A DNA stretch of 64,000 nucleotides from Hyphomicrobiales bacterium (GTDB taxonomy: Bacteria; Pseudomonadota; Alphaproteobacteria; Rhizobiales; Rhizobiaceae). Made by a program: the position numbers and the translations under genes. Numbering within the stretch: the first letter of the stretch is position 1; every line of letters starts with the position of its first letter. The notes beneath the pieces are model-generated. The model ran no database searches, had not been told where the DNA came from, and worked only from the letters and a program-made list of their open reading frames with translations. Positions 9,678 through 21,755 of the stretch are shown here, piece by piece. The stretch is taken from NCBI GenBank assembly GCA_900473805.1, contig UCMS01000006.1, positions 231,734-295,733 on the forward strand, in the 5' to 3' direction.

Positions 9678-11549
9678 TCAGCCGACCGTTTCGGTGGTTC
9701 GCGTGTCGAGAAAGCCGCCCGACTGGCGCGCCCAGAGTTCCGAATAGAGACCGCCGAGCGCCACCAAATCCGAATGCGTCCCCTCCTCGATGATCCGGCC
9801 CTTGTCCATCACGACCAGTCGGTCGAGCGCCGCGATCGTCGACAGGCGGTGGGCGATGGCAAGCACCGTCTTGCCCTGCATGAGACGGTCGAGATTGGAT
9901 TGGATCGCCGCCTCCACCTCGCTGTCGAGCGCAGAGGTCGCCTCGTCCAGCACCAGGATCGGCGCGTCCTTCAGCATGACGCGGGCAATCGCGATGCGCT
10001 GGCGCTGACCGCCGGACAACTTGACGCCGCGCTCGCCGACATGGGCATCGAAGCCTTTGCGTCCCCGCTGGTCTTCCAGACGCTGGATGAAATCCAGCGC
10101 TTCGGCTCGTTCCGCCGCCTTGATCAGGCGGTCTTCGCCGGCATCTTCGCGGCCGAACAGGATGTTGTCGCGGATTGAGCGATGCAGGAGTGCCGTGTCC
10201 TGGGTGACCATGCCGATCTGTGAGCGCAGGCTCTCCTGGGTGACCTGGGCGATATCCTGCCCGTCGATCAGGATCCTGCCCCCTTCGAGGTCGTAGAAGC
10301 GCAGGAGAAGATTGACCAGCGTCGACTTGCCCGCCCCCGAGCGGCCGACGATCCCGACCTTCTCACCCGGTCGGATCGAAAGCGTCAGGTGGTCGATCGC
10401 GCCCTTCTTGCGGCCATAATGGAAGGTCACGTCCTCGAAACGGATCTCCGGCGAGCGCACGGCGAGCGTCTTCGCGTCCGGGGCATCCACGAGCCCGATC
10501 GGCTTGGCCACAAGCTCCGCCGAGTTCTGGATCGTGCCGATGTTGCGCATGATGCTGTTGAGCTGCGTCATCATCCGCCCGAGCAGCATGTTGAGCCTGA
10601 GTACGAGACCGAGCGTGAAAGCGACGCCACCCGCCGTCACCGCCCCAGCAAACCACAGATCGACGGAGAGCAGCGCGACCATCAGGATCATCACACCGGA
10701 CAGGATGGCAAGCGAAGACCGCACACCGGTCAGGAGGCGTGCAAAGGGCCGGAGCGTATCCTGGAAACGGTCGAAACCCGCGCGGATATAGTGATCGTTC
10801 TGCCGCTCCCGGCCGAACAGCTTCAGTGTCTGGATGTTCGAATAGCTGTCGACAAGCCGGCCGTTCAACATTGAGGCCGCCTCCGCCGTCTCCTTGGCGT
10901 GTTTGCGGATCTTCGGCACGAAGTAGCGGGCAAGAGCCATGAAGATGACGACCCAGGACCCGATGATGGCCGCAAGCCGCCAGTCGAGTTGCGCAACCAG
11001 CGCCATGGTCGAGACCGTGTAGATCACCATGAACCAGACGACCTGGAGGAGCGAGGTCAGAAGATCGCCCGTCGATTGCCCGGCAGACCAGACCTTCGTG
11101 ACGATCCGTCCGGCAAAGTCGTTCTGGAAGAAGGAGAGCGACTGGCGGCTGACATGCACATGCGCCTGCCAGCGGACGAGATTGAAGAAGTTGAGAACGA
11201 TCACCTGCTCTTCGACCAGCGCCCCGATCGTCACGACCAGGAAACGGCCGATGAGCACGATCAGGGCCATGGCAAGCAGCTCGAGCCCGTGGGCAGCGAT
11301 CAGCCCATCCCACCCGGTATCCTTCGGCACGGTATCCAGAAGATCGACCAGCCGCCCGACGAACCAGAACAACCCCGCCTCCAGCATCGCGACGGCACCG
11401 CCGAACAAGGCCATGAGCAGGAAGGCAAACTTGGCCTGCCGCACATAAAACCAGACGAAGGCAGCGGTCTTCTCCGGCGGCCTGAGGTCGTCGGACCGCG
11501 CGAAGGGATCAAGCCAGTTTTCAAAGAGGCGTGCGATGGATTGGAACAT
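9678..11549 (-). CDS. ABC exporter, fused membrane and ATPase domains
   Basis: A 623-residue half-transporter of the multidrug/lipid exporter type. The six-helix ABC membrane domain covers about residues 35-340. The nucleotide-binding domain has Walker A GIVGRSGAGKST, signature LSGGQRQRIAIARV and Walker B ILVLDEATSALDSE, followed by the switch histidine in AIAHRLSTI. It should dimerise in the inner membrane. Closely related to the exporter at 14860-16776, though separated from it by four genes. Substrate unknown. Confidence 0.93.
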   Translation of the reverse strand: MFQSIARLFENWLDPFARSDDLRPPEKTAAFVWFYVRQAKFAFLLMALFGGAVAMLEAGLFWFVGRLVDLLDTVPKDTGWDGLIAAHGLELLAMALIVLIGRFLVVTIGALVEEQVIVLNFFNLVRWQAHVHVSRQSLSFFQNDFAGRIVTKVWSAGQSTGDLLTSLLQVVWFMVIYTVSTMALVAQLDWRLAAIIGSWVVIFMALARYFVPKIRKHAKETAEAASMLNGRLVDSYSNIQTLKLFGRERQNDHYIRAGFDRFQDTLRPFARLLTGVRSSLAILSGVMILMVALLSVDLWFAGAVTAGGVAFTLGLVLRLNMLLGRMMTQLNSIMRNIGTIQNSAELVAKPIGLVDAPDAKTLAVRSPEIRFEDVTFHYGRKKGAIDHLTLSIRPGEKVGIVGRSGAGKSTLVNLLLRFYDLEGGRILIDGQDIAQVTQESLRSQIGMVTQDTALLHRSIRDNILFGREDAGEDRLIKAAERAEALDFIQRLEDQRGRKGFDAHVGERGVKLSGGQRQRIAIARVMLKDAPILVLDEATSALDSEVEAAIQSNLDRLMQGKTVLAIAHRLSTIAALDRLVVMDKGRIIEEGTHSDLVALGGLYSELWARQSGGFLDTRTTETVG

Positions 11550-11641
11550 GCCTTGCGATATAGGCGGTTTATCCGTGATGGCAAAGCAATTGGCGCCAAT
11601 GCGGCGTTACAATTTCTTCACACCCAGAACGCGCGGGGTGA

Positions 11642-12064
11642 TCACCGCGAAAAGCGCGTCAGATAGATCCCGAATATGATCAGCGCGACGCCGGCAGGCT
11701 GGCCTAGATGAAACTCCGCAGTGCCGCGCAGATAATCGATCAGGAGACCCGTGATCATCTGCGACCCGATGATCAGAAGGCCCGAACGTGCCGCCCCCAG
11801 GCGCGGAAAGACGTAGGAACTGATTGCCACGAAGAAGGCGCCGATGACCCCGCCGAAGAAGAAGAAGGCAGGCGTCTCTCCAAGAAGCGGCAAGCCCACG
11901 CGGTGGAGGAAGACGATGTAGACGCTCAACAGCAGGAAGCCGATCGCGTGGTTCCAGACCGAGGCGACGAAAGGTCCCTTTGTCATCGTCAGGCGGCCGT
12001 TGATCGACCGGCTCATTCCGACGACGGCGCCTCCCACAAGCGCAATAGCGATGGAGCCAAGCAT
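11642..12064 (-). CDS. DMT-superfamily small membrane protein (DUF606/YdcZ type), second of pair
   Basis: A 140-residue protein with four to five hydrophobic helices. It begins with the DUF606-like AIALVGGAVVGMSRSINGRL, including an SINGRL block where many paralogues have NxxL. It starts directly at the stop of the upstream paralogue (TGAATG), so the two are coupled and probably form a heteromeric transporter, as known for paired small DMT proteins. The C-terminus ends in GIYLTRFSR. Substrate unknown. Confidence 0.8.
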   Translation of the reverse strand: MLGSIAIALVGGAVVGMSRSINGRLTMTKGPFVASVWNHAIGFLLLSVYIVFLHRVGLPLLGETPAFFFFGGVIGAFFVAISSYVFPRLGAARSGLLIIGSQMITGLLIDYLRGTAEFHLGQPAGVALIIFGIYLTRFSR

Positions 12065-12529
12065 TCAGGCCCCTTTCGAGAAAATGAGCAGCGCACTGCC
12101 GCCGATGACGCAGGCCGCCGACAGGAAGTCGAACCGGTTCAGTGCGCGCTGCGGCGTGCCGAACAGACCAAACTGATCCGACAGGAGACCGAAGAGAATC
12201 TGCCCGACAAGCAACAGAGACAGGCCACCGGCCAGCGCAAGTTCGGAATTGACCGCAATGGAGCTGAGGGCCACGGCAAAGGCGCCCGGCGCGCCGCCGA
12301 AGTAACTCCAGAGCGGTGTTCGCCCCGCGATCTTGATCCGACCCGCCTTGCGACCGATGGCAAGATTGGCCATCAGCAGGACGAAGGCCGCAGCAGCGCC
12401 CACGCCATGCACCACCCAGGAGGCGGTAAACGGCGTCGTATGGGCGGCAAGCCCGCTGTTGATGGTCACCATGGTGGCAAGCAGCGCGCCGGCCAGAATG
12501 GCCCATACCCAGTCTATGTATTTCAGCAT
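12065..12529 (-). CDS. DMT-superfamily small membrane protein (DUF606/YdcZ type), first of pair
   Basis: A 154-residue membrane protein with about five hydrophobic segments and the DUF606 N-terminal pattern AILAGALLATMVTINSGLAAHTTPFTASWVVHGVG. It is a diverged paralogue of the following gene and is read first. The absence of a spacer between the two reading frames argues for a two-subunit unit. An MCP gene with its own terminator lies upstream, so this pair probably has its own promoter in the 12530-12660 gap. Confidence 0.8.
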   Translation of the reverse strand: MLKYIDWVWAILAGALLATMVTINSGLAAHTTPFTASWVVHGVGAAAAFVLLMANLAIGRKAGRIKIAGRTPLWSYFGGAPGAFAVALSSIAVNSELALAGGLSLLLVGQILFGLLSDQFGLFGTPQRALNRFDFLSAACVIGGSALLIFSKGA

Positions 12530-12666
12530 GAAGTATCGCGGTCTGATGCCGCCCCGTGATCGCGTGATCGAAAGTCACCCCGCATAGCGACCTCGGGGGC
12601 CATGACACAAGCCAATTCAATGAATGAAACGATCAGCGCCATGAATTGCCTCGGCGCCAGATGAAA

Positions 12667-12690
12667 GAGGGAGGCATTGCTGCCTCCCTC
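12667..12690 (-). terminator. Terminator after the chemotaxis receptor gene
   Basis: Perfect ten-base arms (GAGGGAGGCA / TGCCTCCCTC) around a four-base loop, followed on the minus strand by a short T-rich stretch. It lies about 40 bases past the stop of the MCP gene. Confidence 0.75.
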
Positions 12691-12730
12691 CCCTATGTCT
12701 TCGAAGTGCTGGGACCTCCCGTGGTCCGGC

Positions 12731-14653
12731 TCAGAAATCCGACCACTCCGCAGCAGGCGCAGCATTGCCGCGGAACGCATTGGCGACCTTGCGGCCCAGC
12801 GCCCGTGCCGGTGATGCCTGCGGCTGGCTCGTCGGCTGGGCCATCGAGAGCGGCCCCTGAGCATGACGCTGCGAACCCTCTTCCGTCCGGAACTGCGCCA
12901 TCATCTGCATCAGCGCGGCAGCCTGCTGGGCAAGCCCGTGACTTGCCGCCGTCGACTGTTCCACCATGGCGGCATTCTTCTGCGTGCCCTGGTCCATCTG
13001 GTTGACGGCCATGTTGATCTCCTGGAGACCTGTCGACTGCTCACGCGCCGAGGTGACGATCGCCGCGACGTTCTGATTGATCTCCTGAACCTCGCGCACG
13101 ATGGTCTCGAGTGCCTTGCCCGTCTCGTCGACAAGGGCGACACCGTGACGGACATGCTGGCCCGAGGCGCTGATCAGACCCTTGATCTCCTTCGCGGCAT
13201 TGGCAGAACGCTGGGCGAGCTCACGCACCTCCTGCGCCACCACGGCGAAGCCCTTGCCGGCATCCCCCGCGCGAGCAGCCTCAACCCCCGCATTGAGCGC
13301 CAGAAGATTGGTCTGGAAAGCGATCTCGTCGATGACGCCGATAATGCTTGAGATTTCAGCGGACGACTTTTCGATCTGCTGCATGGCGGCAACGGCGCGG
13401 CGCACCACCTCGCCGGACCGCTCCGCCCCGTCTCGCGTATGGCTGACGAGTTCTCCGGCGTGTTCCGCCCGCACGGAGCTTTCCTTCACCGCCGTGGTCA
13501 CCTGTTCCAGAGCGGCAGCTGTCTCCTCCACGGAGGCCGCCTGCTGTTCTGTGCGCTTGGAGAGGTCATCGGCGGCTGCGAGCATCTCGCTGGCCCCGGC
13601 ATCGATCGCCCGCGCATTGTCGTTGACCGCCTGCATGGCCTGACGCAGGCGCGCGACCGACTGGTTGAAGTTCAGCCGCAACGCATCGAGATGCTCGGTA
13701 AACCGGGCATCGATCGAGACGGCGAGATCGCCGTCCGATAGGCGCTGAAGCCCGGCGGCCAGCTGGTCGACGGCGAATTTTACTTCGGCCGCTTCCTCAG
13801 CCTTCTGCGCTTCGCGTGCCATCCGTTCCGCTTCACTCAGAGAGCGGTTTTCCTCGGCCTGGCGCTCGAGCTGCGCGCGCTCGATGGCATTGTCGCGGAA
13901 CACGGCGACAGCGGCTGCCATCTCCCCGATTTCGTCGCGCCGCGAACCGAAGGGAATTTCCGTCGTTGTATCGCCATTCGCCAGTCCGTGCATCGACGTG
14001 GTGATGGCAGAAATCGGGCGAACGATGCGCAGGAAGCTGAAGACGGCGGCGGCGGCGGCAATGAGAGCGGCGCAAACCACGGCAACGACGGAAAGCCAGA
14101 AGGCAGCATCCGCCGATGCCCTGCTCTCCATGCGAGCGTTCGCCGCAACGTCCCGGTTGATCGCGATGATGCCCTGCAGCACGGCACCCGCTTCGTTGCC
14201 GAGCGGAACCATTTTCGCAATCGTGTCCTTCGCCTGATAGAGCTTGGAGCTCAGTGCCTGTTCGATAAAGCTTTGTCCGAGCAGGCGATACTGCTCCACA
14301 TGGCCTTTGAACTCGCCATAACGTTGGCGGACGTCCGGCAGAACGATCATGCCGTCGAAGCGCTGAATTGCCGCATCGAGTTGCTCACTCGAAACGGCGA
14401 GTGTGTCCACCAGCTTGCTCTTGTCGGCGGCATTGCTGGCGTTCAGGATCATGAGATTCAGGCGACGGACGTCACCCAGCAATGTTTCAATTTCCGCAAT
14501 CTGGATCGACCGATCCATACGTCCACCGAGTGTTTCGATATCTTCGCTCAGCGCGTCAGCGGAATGAAGGGCAATGCCGCCCTGCACGAGCGAGACCACG
14601 ACCATGAGGCCGAAAAGGAGCGGCAGGAGAGTTCTGATCTTGAGTTTTTTCAC
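12731..14653 (-). CDS. Methyl-accepting chemotaxis protein
   Basis: About 640 residues from a GTG at 14653 ([15 protein letters not shown]). A first membrane helix (~8-28) is followed by a periplasmic four-helix-type sensor, a second helix (~185-215), a HAMP domain, a second HAMP-like linker and the MCP signalling domain. The signalling hairpin reads [27 protein letters not shown], the conserved CheA/CheW contact tip. An in-frame extension to 14863 crosses the upstream terminator and is rejected. The C-terminus ends AAEWSDF; W-x-x-F tails can tether methylation enzymes. Ligand unknown. Confidence 0.94.
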   Translation of the reverse strand: MKKLKIRTLLPLLFGLMVVVSLVQGGIALHSADALSEDIETLGGRMDRSIQIAEIETLLGDVRRLNLMILNASNAADKSKLVDTLAVSSEQLDAAIQRFDGMIVLPDVRQRYGEFKGHVEQYRLLGQSFIEQALSSKLYQAKDTIAKMVPLGNEAGAVLQGIIAINRDVAANARMESRASADAAFWLSVVAVVCAALIAAAAAVFSFLRIVRPISAITTSMHGLANGDTTTEIPFGSRRDEIGEMAAAVAVFRDNAIERAQLERQAEENRSLSEAERMAREAQKAEEAAEVKFAVDQLAAGLQRLSDGDLAVSIDARFTEHLDALRLNFNQSVARLRQAMQAVNDNARAIDAGASEMLAAADDLSKRTEQQAASVEETAAALEQVTTAVKESSVRAEHAGELVSHTRDGAERSGEVVRRAVAAMQQIEKSSAEISSIIGVIDEIAFQTNLLALNAGVEAARAGDAGKGFAVVAQEVRELAQRSANAAKEIKGLISASGQHVRHGVALVDETGKALETIVREVQEINQNVAAIVTSAREQSTGLQEINMAVNQMDQGTQKNAAMVEQSTAASHGLAQQAAALMQMMAQFRTEEGSQRHAQGPLSMAQPTSQPQASPARALGRKVANAFRGNAAPAAEWSDF

Positions 14654-14801
14654 GACTGAAATCCGCGCTTGAAAAGGATGTTGGAGCAAGATGCCCCTCG
14701 GGTCCTCTCCGTGGCAGTCCGCCCGTGAATAAAATCTTACTCGCGAAATGGCATTTCTTGCCTTGCTCCTGAAGCCGATCTGCGATGGAAAACAAACACC
14801 T

Positions 14802-14835
14802 AACAAAACGGGGGCATTTCTGCCCCCGTTTTGTT
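14802..14835 (-). terminator. Strong terminator between the second ABC exporter and the MCP gene
   Basis: A perfect inverted repeat with 15-base arms (AACAAAACGGGGGCA and its complement) and a four-base loop. The arms end in T-rich sequence on both strands. It lies 25 bases after the exporter stop and isolates the MCP gene from it. Confidence 0.92.
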
Positions 14836-14859
14836 GGTCTGGCGATTGGCCGGACTGGA

Positions 14860-16776
<1,917 letters not shown>

Positions 16777-17156
16777 GGATGTACTCCAGCAAATCATGCG
16801 CGACAGACGACCATGGCAGGTGCCGCAATGCGCAAAATGTCAATGATTGAGGCCGGTTACGGCCGCAGGATGAATCTGTTTGGGAAAAAGGGCGAGAATG
16901 TCGCCGTCACGCCGCCGTAAAGAGCTGTCGCGGCCAGGGCAGCATACCGAATTGATCCATCGAAGGCCCTCCCGCTTGCGTGTTGAACAGGCCACCCTTC
17001 TATCCCTGCCCCCGCACAATTTCCAGCCGTGCCGACGACTGCCGGGACATTCTGTCGCAACTGTTGCAACAGCACCACAGCCGCCTCCCCGACCGGGTCC
17101 GACGTGTGCGGGACGAGCCGCTTGAGTACCGGACACGGCTGACTTAAGAACCCGGC
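16777..17156. other. Intergenic region between the ABC exporter and trmL
   Basis: 380 bases with divergent genes on both sides, so it should hold promoters for the leftward exporter and rightward trmL. Open frames here are short or antisense and have no supporting start signals. I see no hairpin terminator or repeat. Confidence 0.5.
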
Positions 17157-17621
17157 ATGACCGACTTGCGTATCGCCCTCTATCAGCCGGACATTCCCGG
17201 CAATACCGGAACCATCCTCAGGCTCGCCGCCTGCCTTGCCCTGACGGTCGACATCATCGAGCCGGCCGGCTTCGTGCTGTCGGACAAGAATCTCAAGCGC
17301 GCGGGCATGGATTACCTCGCCAGCGCCGTTCTGGTCCGGCACGTCAACTGGGAACGCTTCGACAGCTGGCGCCGCGACGAGGGGCGCCGCCTGGTACTTG
17401 CCTCCACCCGCGCAGCAGTCCCTTACGCCCGTTTCGAATACCAGCCGAACGACATCCTGCTGTTCGGTCGCGAAAGTGCCGGCGTGCCCGACCATGTCCA
17501 CGACACCGCCGATGCCCGGGTCATCATCCCCATGGTCGAAGGCCAGCGGTCGATCAATGTTGCCATGTCCGCAGCCATGATCACCGGGGAGGCATTGCGT
17601 CAGACGAACGTCGCATTTTGA
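17157..17621 (+). CDS. trmL: tRNA (cytidine(34)-2'-O)-methyltransferase
   Basis: A 154-residue SPOUT methyltransferase, the minimal TrmL length, which 2'-O-methylates the wobble base of tRNA-Leu species. The knotted SAM-binding motifs are visible: LYQPDIPGNTGTILRLAACL, DILLFGRESAGVP, IPMVEGQRSINVAMSAAM. The start ATG at 17157 gives the canonical N-terminus. It lies near hemF and petABC, a familiar rhizobial neighbourhood. Confidence 0.95.
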   Translation: MTDLRIALYQPDIPGNTGTILRLAACLALTVDIIEPAGFVLSDKNLKRAGMDYLASAVLVRHVNWERFDSWRRDEGRRLVLASTRAAVPYARFEYQPNDILLFGRESAGVPDHVHDTADARVIIPMVEGQRSINVAMSAAMITGEALRQTNVAF

Positions 17622-17772
17622 AATTCCCCTAAACAGGCATCCGTCAAGGCATGGCAGCGCTGGACCGACTAGTCTGGATCAGGCGGGCTTCGGCGGACGG
17701 GAAATATAACGGCATTTGCTAAATCATCCGATCCGCGATATGCTGCAGCGCAGCAAAACACGGGAGTTGGAC

Positions 17773-19113
17773 ATGTTTGAAACAGCATTCGCCCTCGGAC
17801 TGACCCAGTTTGCACGAACCCTCAGCCTGCCGGAACGCGTGCGCCACCGCACAGCCCGCAACGCCGCGCTCGAACCCTGGCGTCTGCGCAACACCGGCGT
17901 CGACGCCCTCTATTACGACGTCAAGGCCCTGACGGCCGAAGAGACCTTCTACATCAGCGACAGCCTCGCCTCCGAAGGCCTGATCATGATCGTTCCGCCC
18001 TCCGGCGGGCCGATGCTGACCCTCTGCGACAGCGTCGAGGAATACCGGCTGCGCGGCGGCGAAAAGGTTCACGCACTGGCGGTCGCCGGGATGGGCGGAT
18101 CCGCCATCGGTGCGGCGGCCTTCGCGCGCAACGTCGCGAACGCGATCGGTGAACCGGTTACCGCCGTTGTCTCAGGCTACGGCCTCGGCGACATTGTCAA
18201 CGAAGCGATCGGCGGCGCCTTCCTGTTCGGATGGCTCGGCCACGTCCGTGGAAATCTCGAAGCCATCGACGACGCGGTCGGTCGCCCGAAGCTTGGCGCC
18301 TATGACAAGCGCGAGGCAGACGCCGAGGAGAAGAAAAGCAGGGGTCTCGATGCGGACACGGTCGCAAGCCTGCTCGCCGACCCGTCCTTTTCCTTCACGC
18401 TGATATCAGGCCATTCCCGGGGCAACCGGGTGATTGCCGATGCCCTGCACGCGCTCAAGGCAAGCGATCCGGCCCGCTTGGAGACCCTTGCCAACACCGC
18501 CCGCATCGTCACCTTCGGTGGCCGCATCAAGATGCCGGATGCCTTCGGCGACATCACCGACGTCGTCGGTGAACTCGACTGGTTCGGTGAACTGAACTCA
18601 CGCCCGAAGATCGCGACCGATATCCGCGTACCCTTCTGCGGCCATTCCACCAATACCGACCTGCCGGGCGCCATCAAGGTGACCAGGATCTTGAACGATA
18701 TTCTGACACAAAAAACCAAGCGACCTGCGGACAGCACAGTTCCAGAGCCCGCGGCGCTCGCCGGCATCGAGACCTTGCCGATAGAGCCGACAAAGCCAAC
18801 CGAAGTCCTGTCCGAGACAAGGAACGAAATCCTGGCAACACCGGTGACCGAGGATGCGCCAGCTTCGCCCTCCCCTGTCATCAAGATCGACATTGAAGCG
18901 GTCACAGAACTGGCACCCACGGTCGCGCCAGTAGCAATGGATCCGCCAGCCAGGGAGGCACCGTCGTCCGATGGGCAGGAAGCGTTAGCCGCAACCGATC
19001 CGCCCCCTGCGGTATCGGAGCCCGTGATCGCCAAACCCGATCAAAGTCCAGCCGGAATCCGCAAGAAAACCCCGACAAAATCGGGCACGAAGAAATCCGG
19101 CCTCCGACGCTGA
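17773..19113 (+). CDS. Conserved hypothetical protein with GHSRG motif and low-complexity tail
   Basis: About 446 residues from the ATG at 17773, preceded by GGGAG six bases away; an earlier in-frame ATG at 17716 has no ribosome site. Residues 1-320 look globular and contain SGHSRGNRV at 212-220. GHSRG is a GxSxG nucleophile-elbow sequence, followed by FGG and a late FCGHSTNTD segment that could supply an acid/base. This resembles an alpha/beta-hydrolase but I cannot name the family. From about residue 320 the chain is Pro/Ala/Thr/Glu-rich and ends in a Lys/Arg cluster. No signal peptide. Confidence 0.85.
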   Translation: MFETAFALGLTQFARTLSLPERVRHRTARNAALEPWRLRNTGVDALYYDVKALTAEETFYISDSLASEGLIMIVPPSGGPMLTLCDSVEEYRLRGGEKVHALAVAGMGGSAIGAAAFARNVANAIGEPVTAVVSGYGLGDIVNEAIGGAFLFGWLGHVRGNLEAIDDAVGRPKLGAYDKREADAEEKKSRGLDADTVASLLADPSFSFTLISGHSRGNRVIADALHALKASDPARLETLANTARIVTFGGRIKMPDAFGDITDVVGELDWFGELNSRPKIATDIRVPFCGHSTNTDLPGAIKVTRILNDILTQKTKRPADSTVPEPAALAGIETLPIEPTKPTEVLSETRNEILATPVTEDAPASPSPVIKIDIEAVTELAPTVAPVAMDPPAREAPSSDGQEALAATDPPPAVSEPVIAKPDQSPAGIRKKTPTKSGTKKSGLRR

Positions 19114-19153
19114 CGGGGAAGACAGCTCGGAAAAATCAAGCACGGATTCGCAC

Positions 19154-20107
19154 TTACAGATAGATCTTCAACCAGCCTGCCATGGACGCATTGGCAATGT
19201 TGAGGGCCGAACCCTGGAGTGCCGCCTGCGTCTCTTGCGCTGCACGCCGCGCGTCCGCTTCGCTGAAATCGGCGCGCACGCCGCTTCCGTTGGTGAGTTC
19301 GCTCGGCCGTGCAAGCGCCTCGATGAAATCGCCTTCGCCGGAGATTTGGTTGCGCGCCGCACCCACTTCGGCGCTCGCCCCGACCATATCGATCAGCACA
19401 CGATTGAGTGCTGAGATCATGCCGTCCAGTTCGTCGCTGCTCGTCGCGGAGTTGATGCGGATCTCGCGGGAACGGGCGCTGGTCGAAACGGCCGAATTCA
19501 CGTCCATGAGATAAAAGTCGTAGGGAACGCCGCTCAGGCTGCTGCCGGCATAAGAGCGTGTCAGGATGCCGTCATCCGCATTCTCCTTCGACACCAGCGT
19601 CGCCTGAGCCGTGTCGACATCGATCATGTTGATCGACAGTTCGCCACGCTCGTCGCTGGTCACTGAAGCGATGAGCGAAGCGACCTTCGGCCGCTGACCG
19701 GCCTCGACCGTCAGCCAGTTCTCCCCGTTGAAGCCGCTGTCTGCAACGATATCCGCCAGCTTTGCCTTCATCCCGCCGATCTCGGCATCGATGGCCGGTC
19801 TGTTCGACCCGAGCGCCTTTGCCTGGATGAGCTTTTGCTGGATGCGCGACACGATCTCGGTCGCCGCTTCGAGCCCCGCCACAGCGGTATCGGTCACGGC
19901 CGCCGCCAGGCCATTGGCCTCCTGAACGCTACCCAGCGACAGACTGGATGCATTGAATGTCGTGGGAATCGTCCAATAGGCGGAATGGTCCGCCGCCTGG
20001 GTTGCGGTCGCGTCGGTGGTTTGCCGCACCCGCTCCGCCGCAGCGCGCGAAGCCTCGAGCATCGAAACCGAGAGGGCCGAAGTCAGATTGGACCCGACAG
20101 ATGTCAT
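19154..20107 (-). CDS. Orphan flagellin-like protein
   Basis: A 317-residue protein with flagellin D0/D1-type ends. The N-terminal region (to ~140) follows the rhizobial flagellin pattern: AADHSAYWTIPTTFNA, then SVQEANGLAAAVTDTAVAGLEAATEIV and ADSGFNGENWL. The C-terminus has SALNIANASMAGWLK. The extreme N-terminus (MTSVGSNLTSALSVSMLEAS) is less conserved than in structural filaments. No flagellar genes surround it; neighbours are the GHSRG protein and hemF. It could be a minor flagellin, a relic or a secreted homologue. Confidence 0.85.
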   Translation of the reverse strand: MTSVGSNLTSALSVSMLEASRAAAERVRQTTDATATQAADHSAYWTIPTTFNASSLSLGSVQEANGLAAAVTDTAVAGLEAATEIVSRIQQKLIQAKALGSNRPAIDAEIGGMKAKLADIVADSGFNGENWLTVEAGQRPKVASLIASVTSDERGELSINMIDVDTAQATLVSKENADDGILTRSYAGSSLSGVPYDFYLMDVNSAVSTSARSREIRINSATSSDELDGMISALNRVLIDMVGASAEVGAARNQISGEGDFIEALARPSELTNGSGVRADFSEADARRAAQETQAALQGSALNIANASMAGWLKIYL

Positions 20108-20270
20108 GGGGAAGCCTTGTGTCGCATTTCATGTCGAACCGATGCCGGGATCATCCCGGCCGCCTGAGCAACACCATGCCATCAAGTCTTTTTCTTTGGC
20201 TTACCCGGATCGTTAGAGTTTTATCGAATACGGATAAACAGCCGACCGCTGTCAGGAAACCGCAATTCCC

Positions 20271-20531
20271 TCAATCCGCGCTTGGCAGCCGCCGCATGGT
20301 GAACTCGATCTGGTCGCCGTCGAGCTGTCGCCAGCTTTCCACCTCGGTCCAGTAAGCGGCCTTCGGGAAGGCGTCGAACCACTCTCGTGCCTTGGCGCGG
20401 GCCTCCTCGCGGGTGAGGCAATAGGTCTCTCGAACGAACTGGCCACCGGCCCGTCCGGATGTCACCGCGCGGTGTTCTGCAATGCGCTTCCTGAGGCCTC
20501 GAAAATCGGGTGGGCTGGGCATCTTCGTCAT
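20271..20531 (-). CDS. Small hypothetical protein divergent from hemF
   Basis: An 86-residue soluble protein starting MTKMPSPPDFRGL at 20531. It contains a CLTREEARAKAREWFDAFPKAAYWTEVESWR segment, rich in aromatic residues and likely two helices plus strands, and ends RRLPSAD. No known domain recognised. The ATG lies 138 bases from the divergent hemF start. A much longer in-frame extension is antisense to hemF and rejected. Confidence 0.75.
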   Translation of the reverse strand: MTKMPSPPDFRGLRKRIAEHRAVTSGRAGGQFVRETYCLTREEARAKAREWFDAFPKAAYWTEVESWRQLDGDQIEFTMRRLPSAD

Positions 20532-20669
20532 GACATCCCTCGCATGGCCTGAGCTTAATCCAGACAAAACCGCAAGGCGAGTCGATTTTCCGGGAACAGC
20601 CGATGCGGCATATGGCAGGGACGGCGCCGACCTGATATTCCGGACGGAAAGACTGAGAAGGGGGAGAGC

Positions 20670-21584
20670 ATGCAGCGACCGGATCTGCCAAGGGAACTGC
20701 CCGACGACATCGAAGGCAAGAAGCTCGCGGCGCGCGCTTGGTTCGAAAGCCTGCGCGACACGATCTGCGCCTCCTTCGAGGCGTTGGAGGACGAGTTGCA
20801 GGGCCCCCTGTCCGACCGCGAGCCCGGCCGCTTCAAGGCCAAGGACTGGCTGCGCGAAGAGGGCAAGGGCGGCGGCGGACGAATGTCGATGATGGAAGGC
20901 CGCGTCTTCGAGAAGGTGGGCGTTCACACCTCGACGGTCCACGGTGAGTTTTCGCCGGAATTCCGCAAACAGATGCCGGGCGCCGAGGAAGATCCCCGCT
21001 TTTGGGCCTCCGGCATTTCCCTGATCGCCCACCCGGTCAATCCCAACGTCCCGACCGTTCATATGAACACCCGGATGGTGGTCACCACCAGCCAGTGGTT
21101 CGGCGGTGGCGCCGACCTGACGCCGGTGCTCGATCGCCGCCGGACCCAGGAGGATCCCGACACCCGGCTCTTCCACCGCTCCATGGAGATCACCTGCCAG
21201 CGTCACCCCGCCGTGGCGGACTACGCGGCCTACAAACAGTGGTGCGACGAATACTTCTTCCTGCCCCATCGCAACGAACCACGCGGCATCGGCGGCATTT
21301 TCTTCGACTGGCTCTATCCCCAGTCGGAAAAGGGCGGCTGGGAGGCAAACTTCGCCTTCGTCCAGGATGTCGGGCGCGCCTTCAATCTGGTCTATCCGAA
21401 GATCGTCCGCAACAATTTCGACAATCCCTGGACGGAGCAGGACCGCGACGAACAGCTCGTGAGGCGTGGCCGTTATGTGGAGTTCAACCTGCTCTACGAC
21501 AGGGGAACGATCTTCGGCCTGAAGACCGGCGGCAATGTCGAATCGATCCTCTCTTCGCTCCCTCCGGTTGTCCGTTACCCCTGA
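20670..21584 (+). CDS. hemF: Oxygen-dependent coproporphyrinogen III oxidase
   Basis: A 304-residue enzyme that oxidatively decarboxylates coproporphyrinogen III to protoporphyrinogen IX, using O2, in heme synthesis. Family signatures are full: [36 protein letters not shown], and [11 protein letters not shown], plus [29 protein letters not shown] precedes the ATG at 20670. Length is normal. Confidence 0.97.
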   Translation: MQRPDLPRELPDDIEGKKLAARAWFESLRDTICASFEALEDELQGPLSDREPGRFKAKDWLREEGKGGGGRMSMMEGRVFEKVGVHTSTVHGEFSPEFRKQMPGAEEDPRFWASGISLIAHPVNPNVPTVHMNTRMVVTTSQWFGGGADLTPVLDRRRTQEDPDTRLFHRSMEITCQRHPAVADYAAYKQWCDEYFFLPHRNEPRGIGGIFFDWLYPQSEKGGWEANFAFVQDVGRAFNLVYPKIVRNNFDNPWTEQDRDEQLVRRGRYVEFNLLYDRGTIFGLKTGGNVESILSSLPPVVRYP

Positions 21585-21755
21585 CGGCAGGCGTTACCGC
21601 TGACATCCGGAGCCTCACGCCAACTCACGAAAAAGAATGACTTAGGATTCCCGACGCTTATCGAAAAGCGCAGGATTCCTTGACGGTTTTCATTGCGTTC
21701 GTTGAAACGCTTGCTCATGCTGCGGCCTCACGCAATGTGGAGGAGGAGAATTGCC

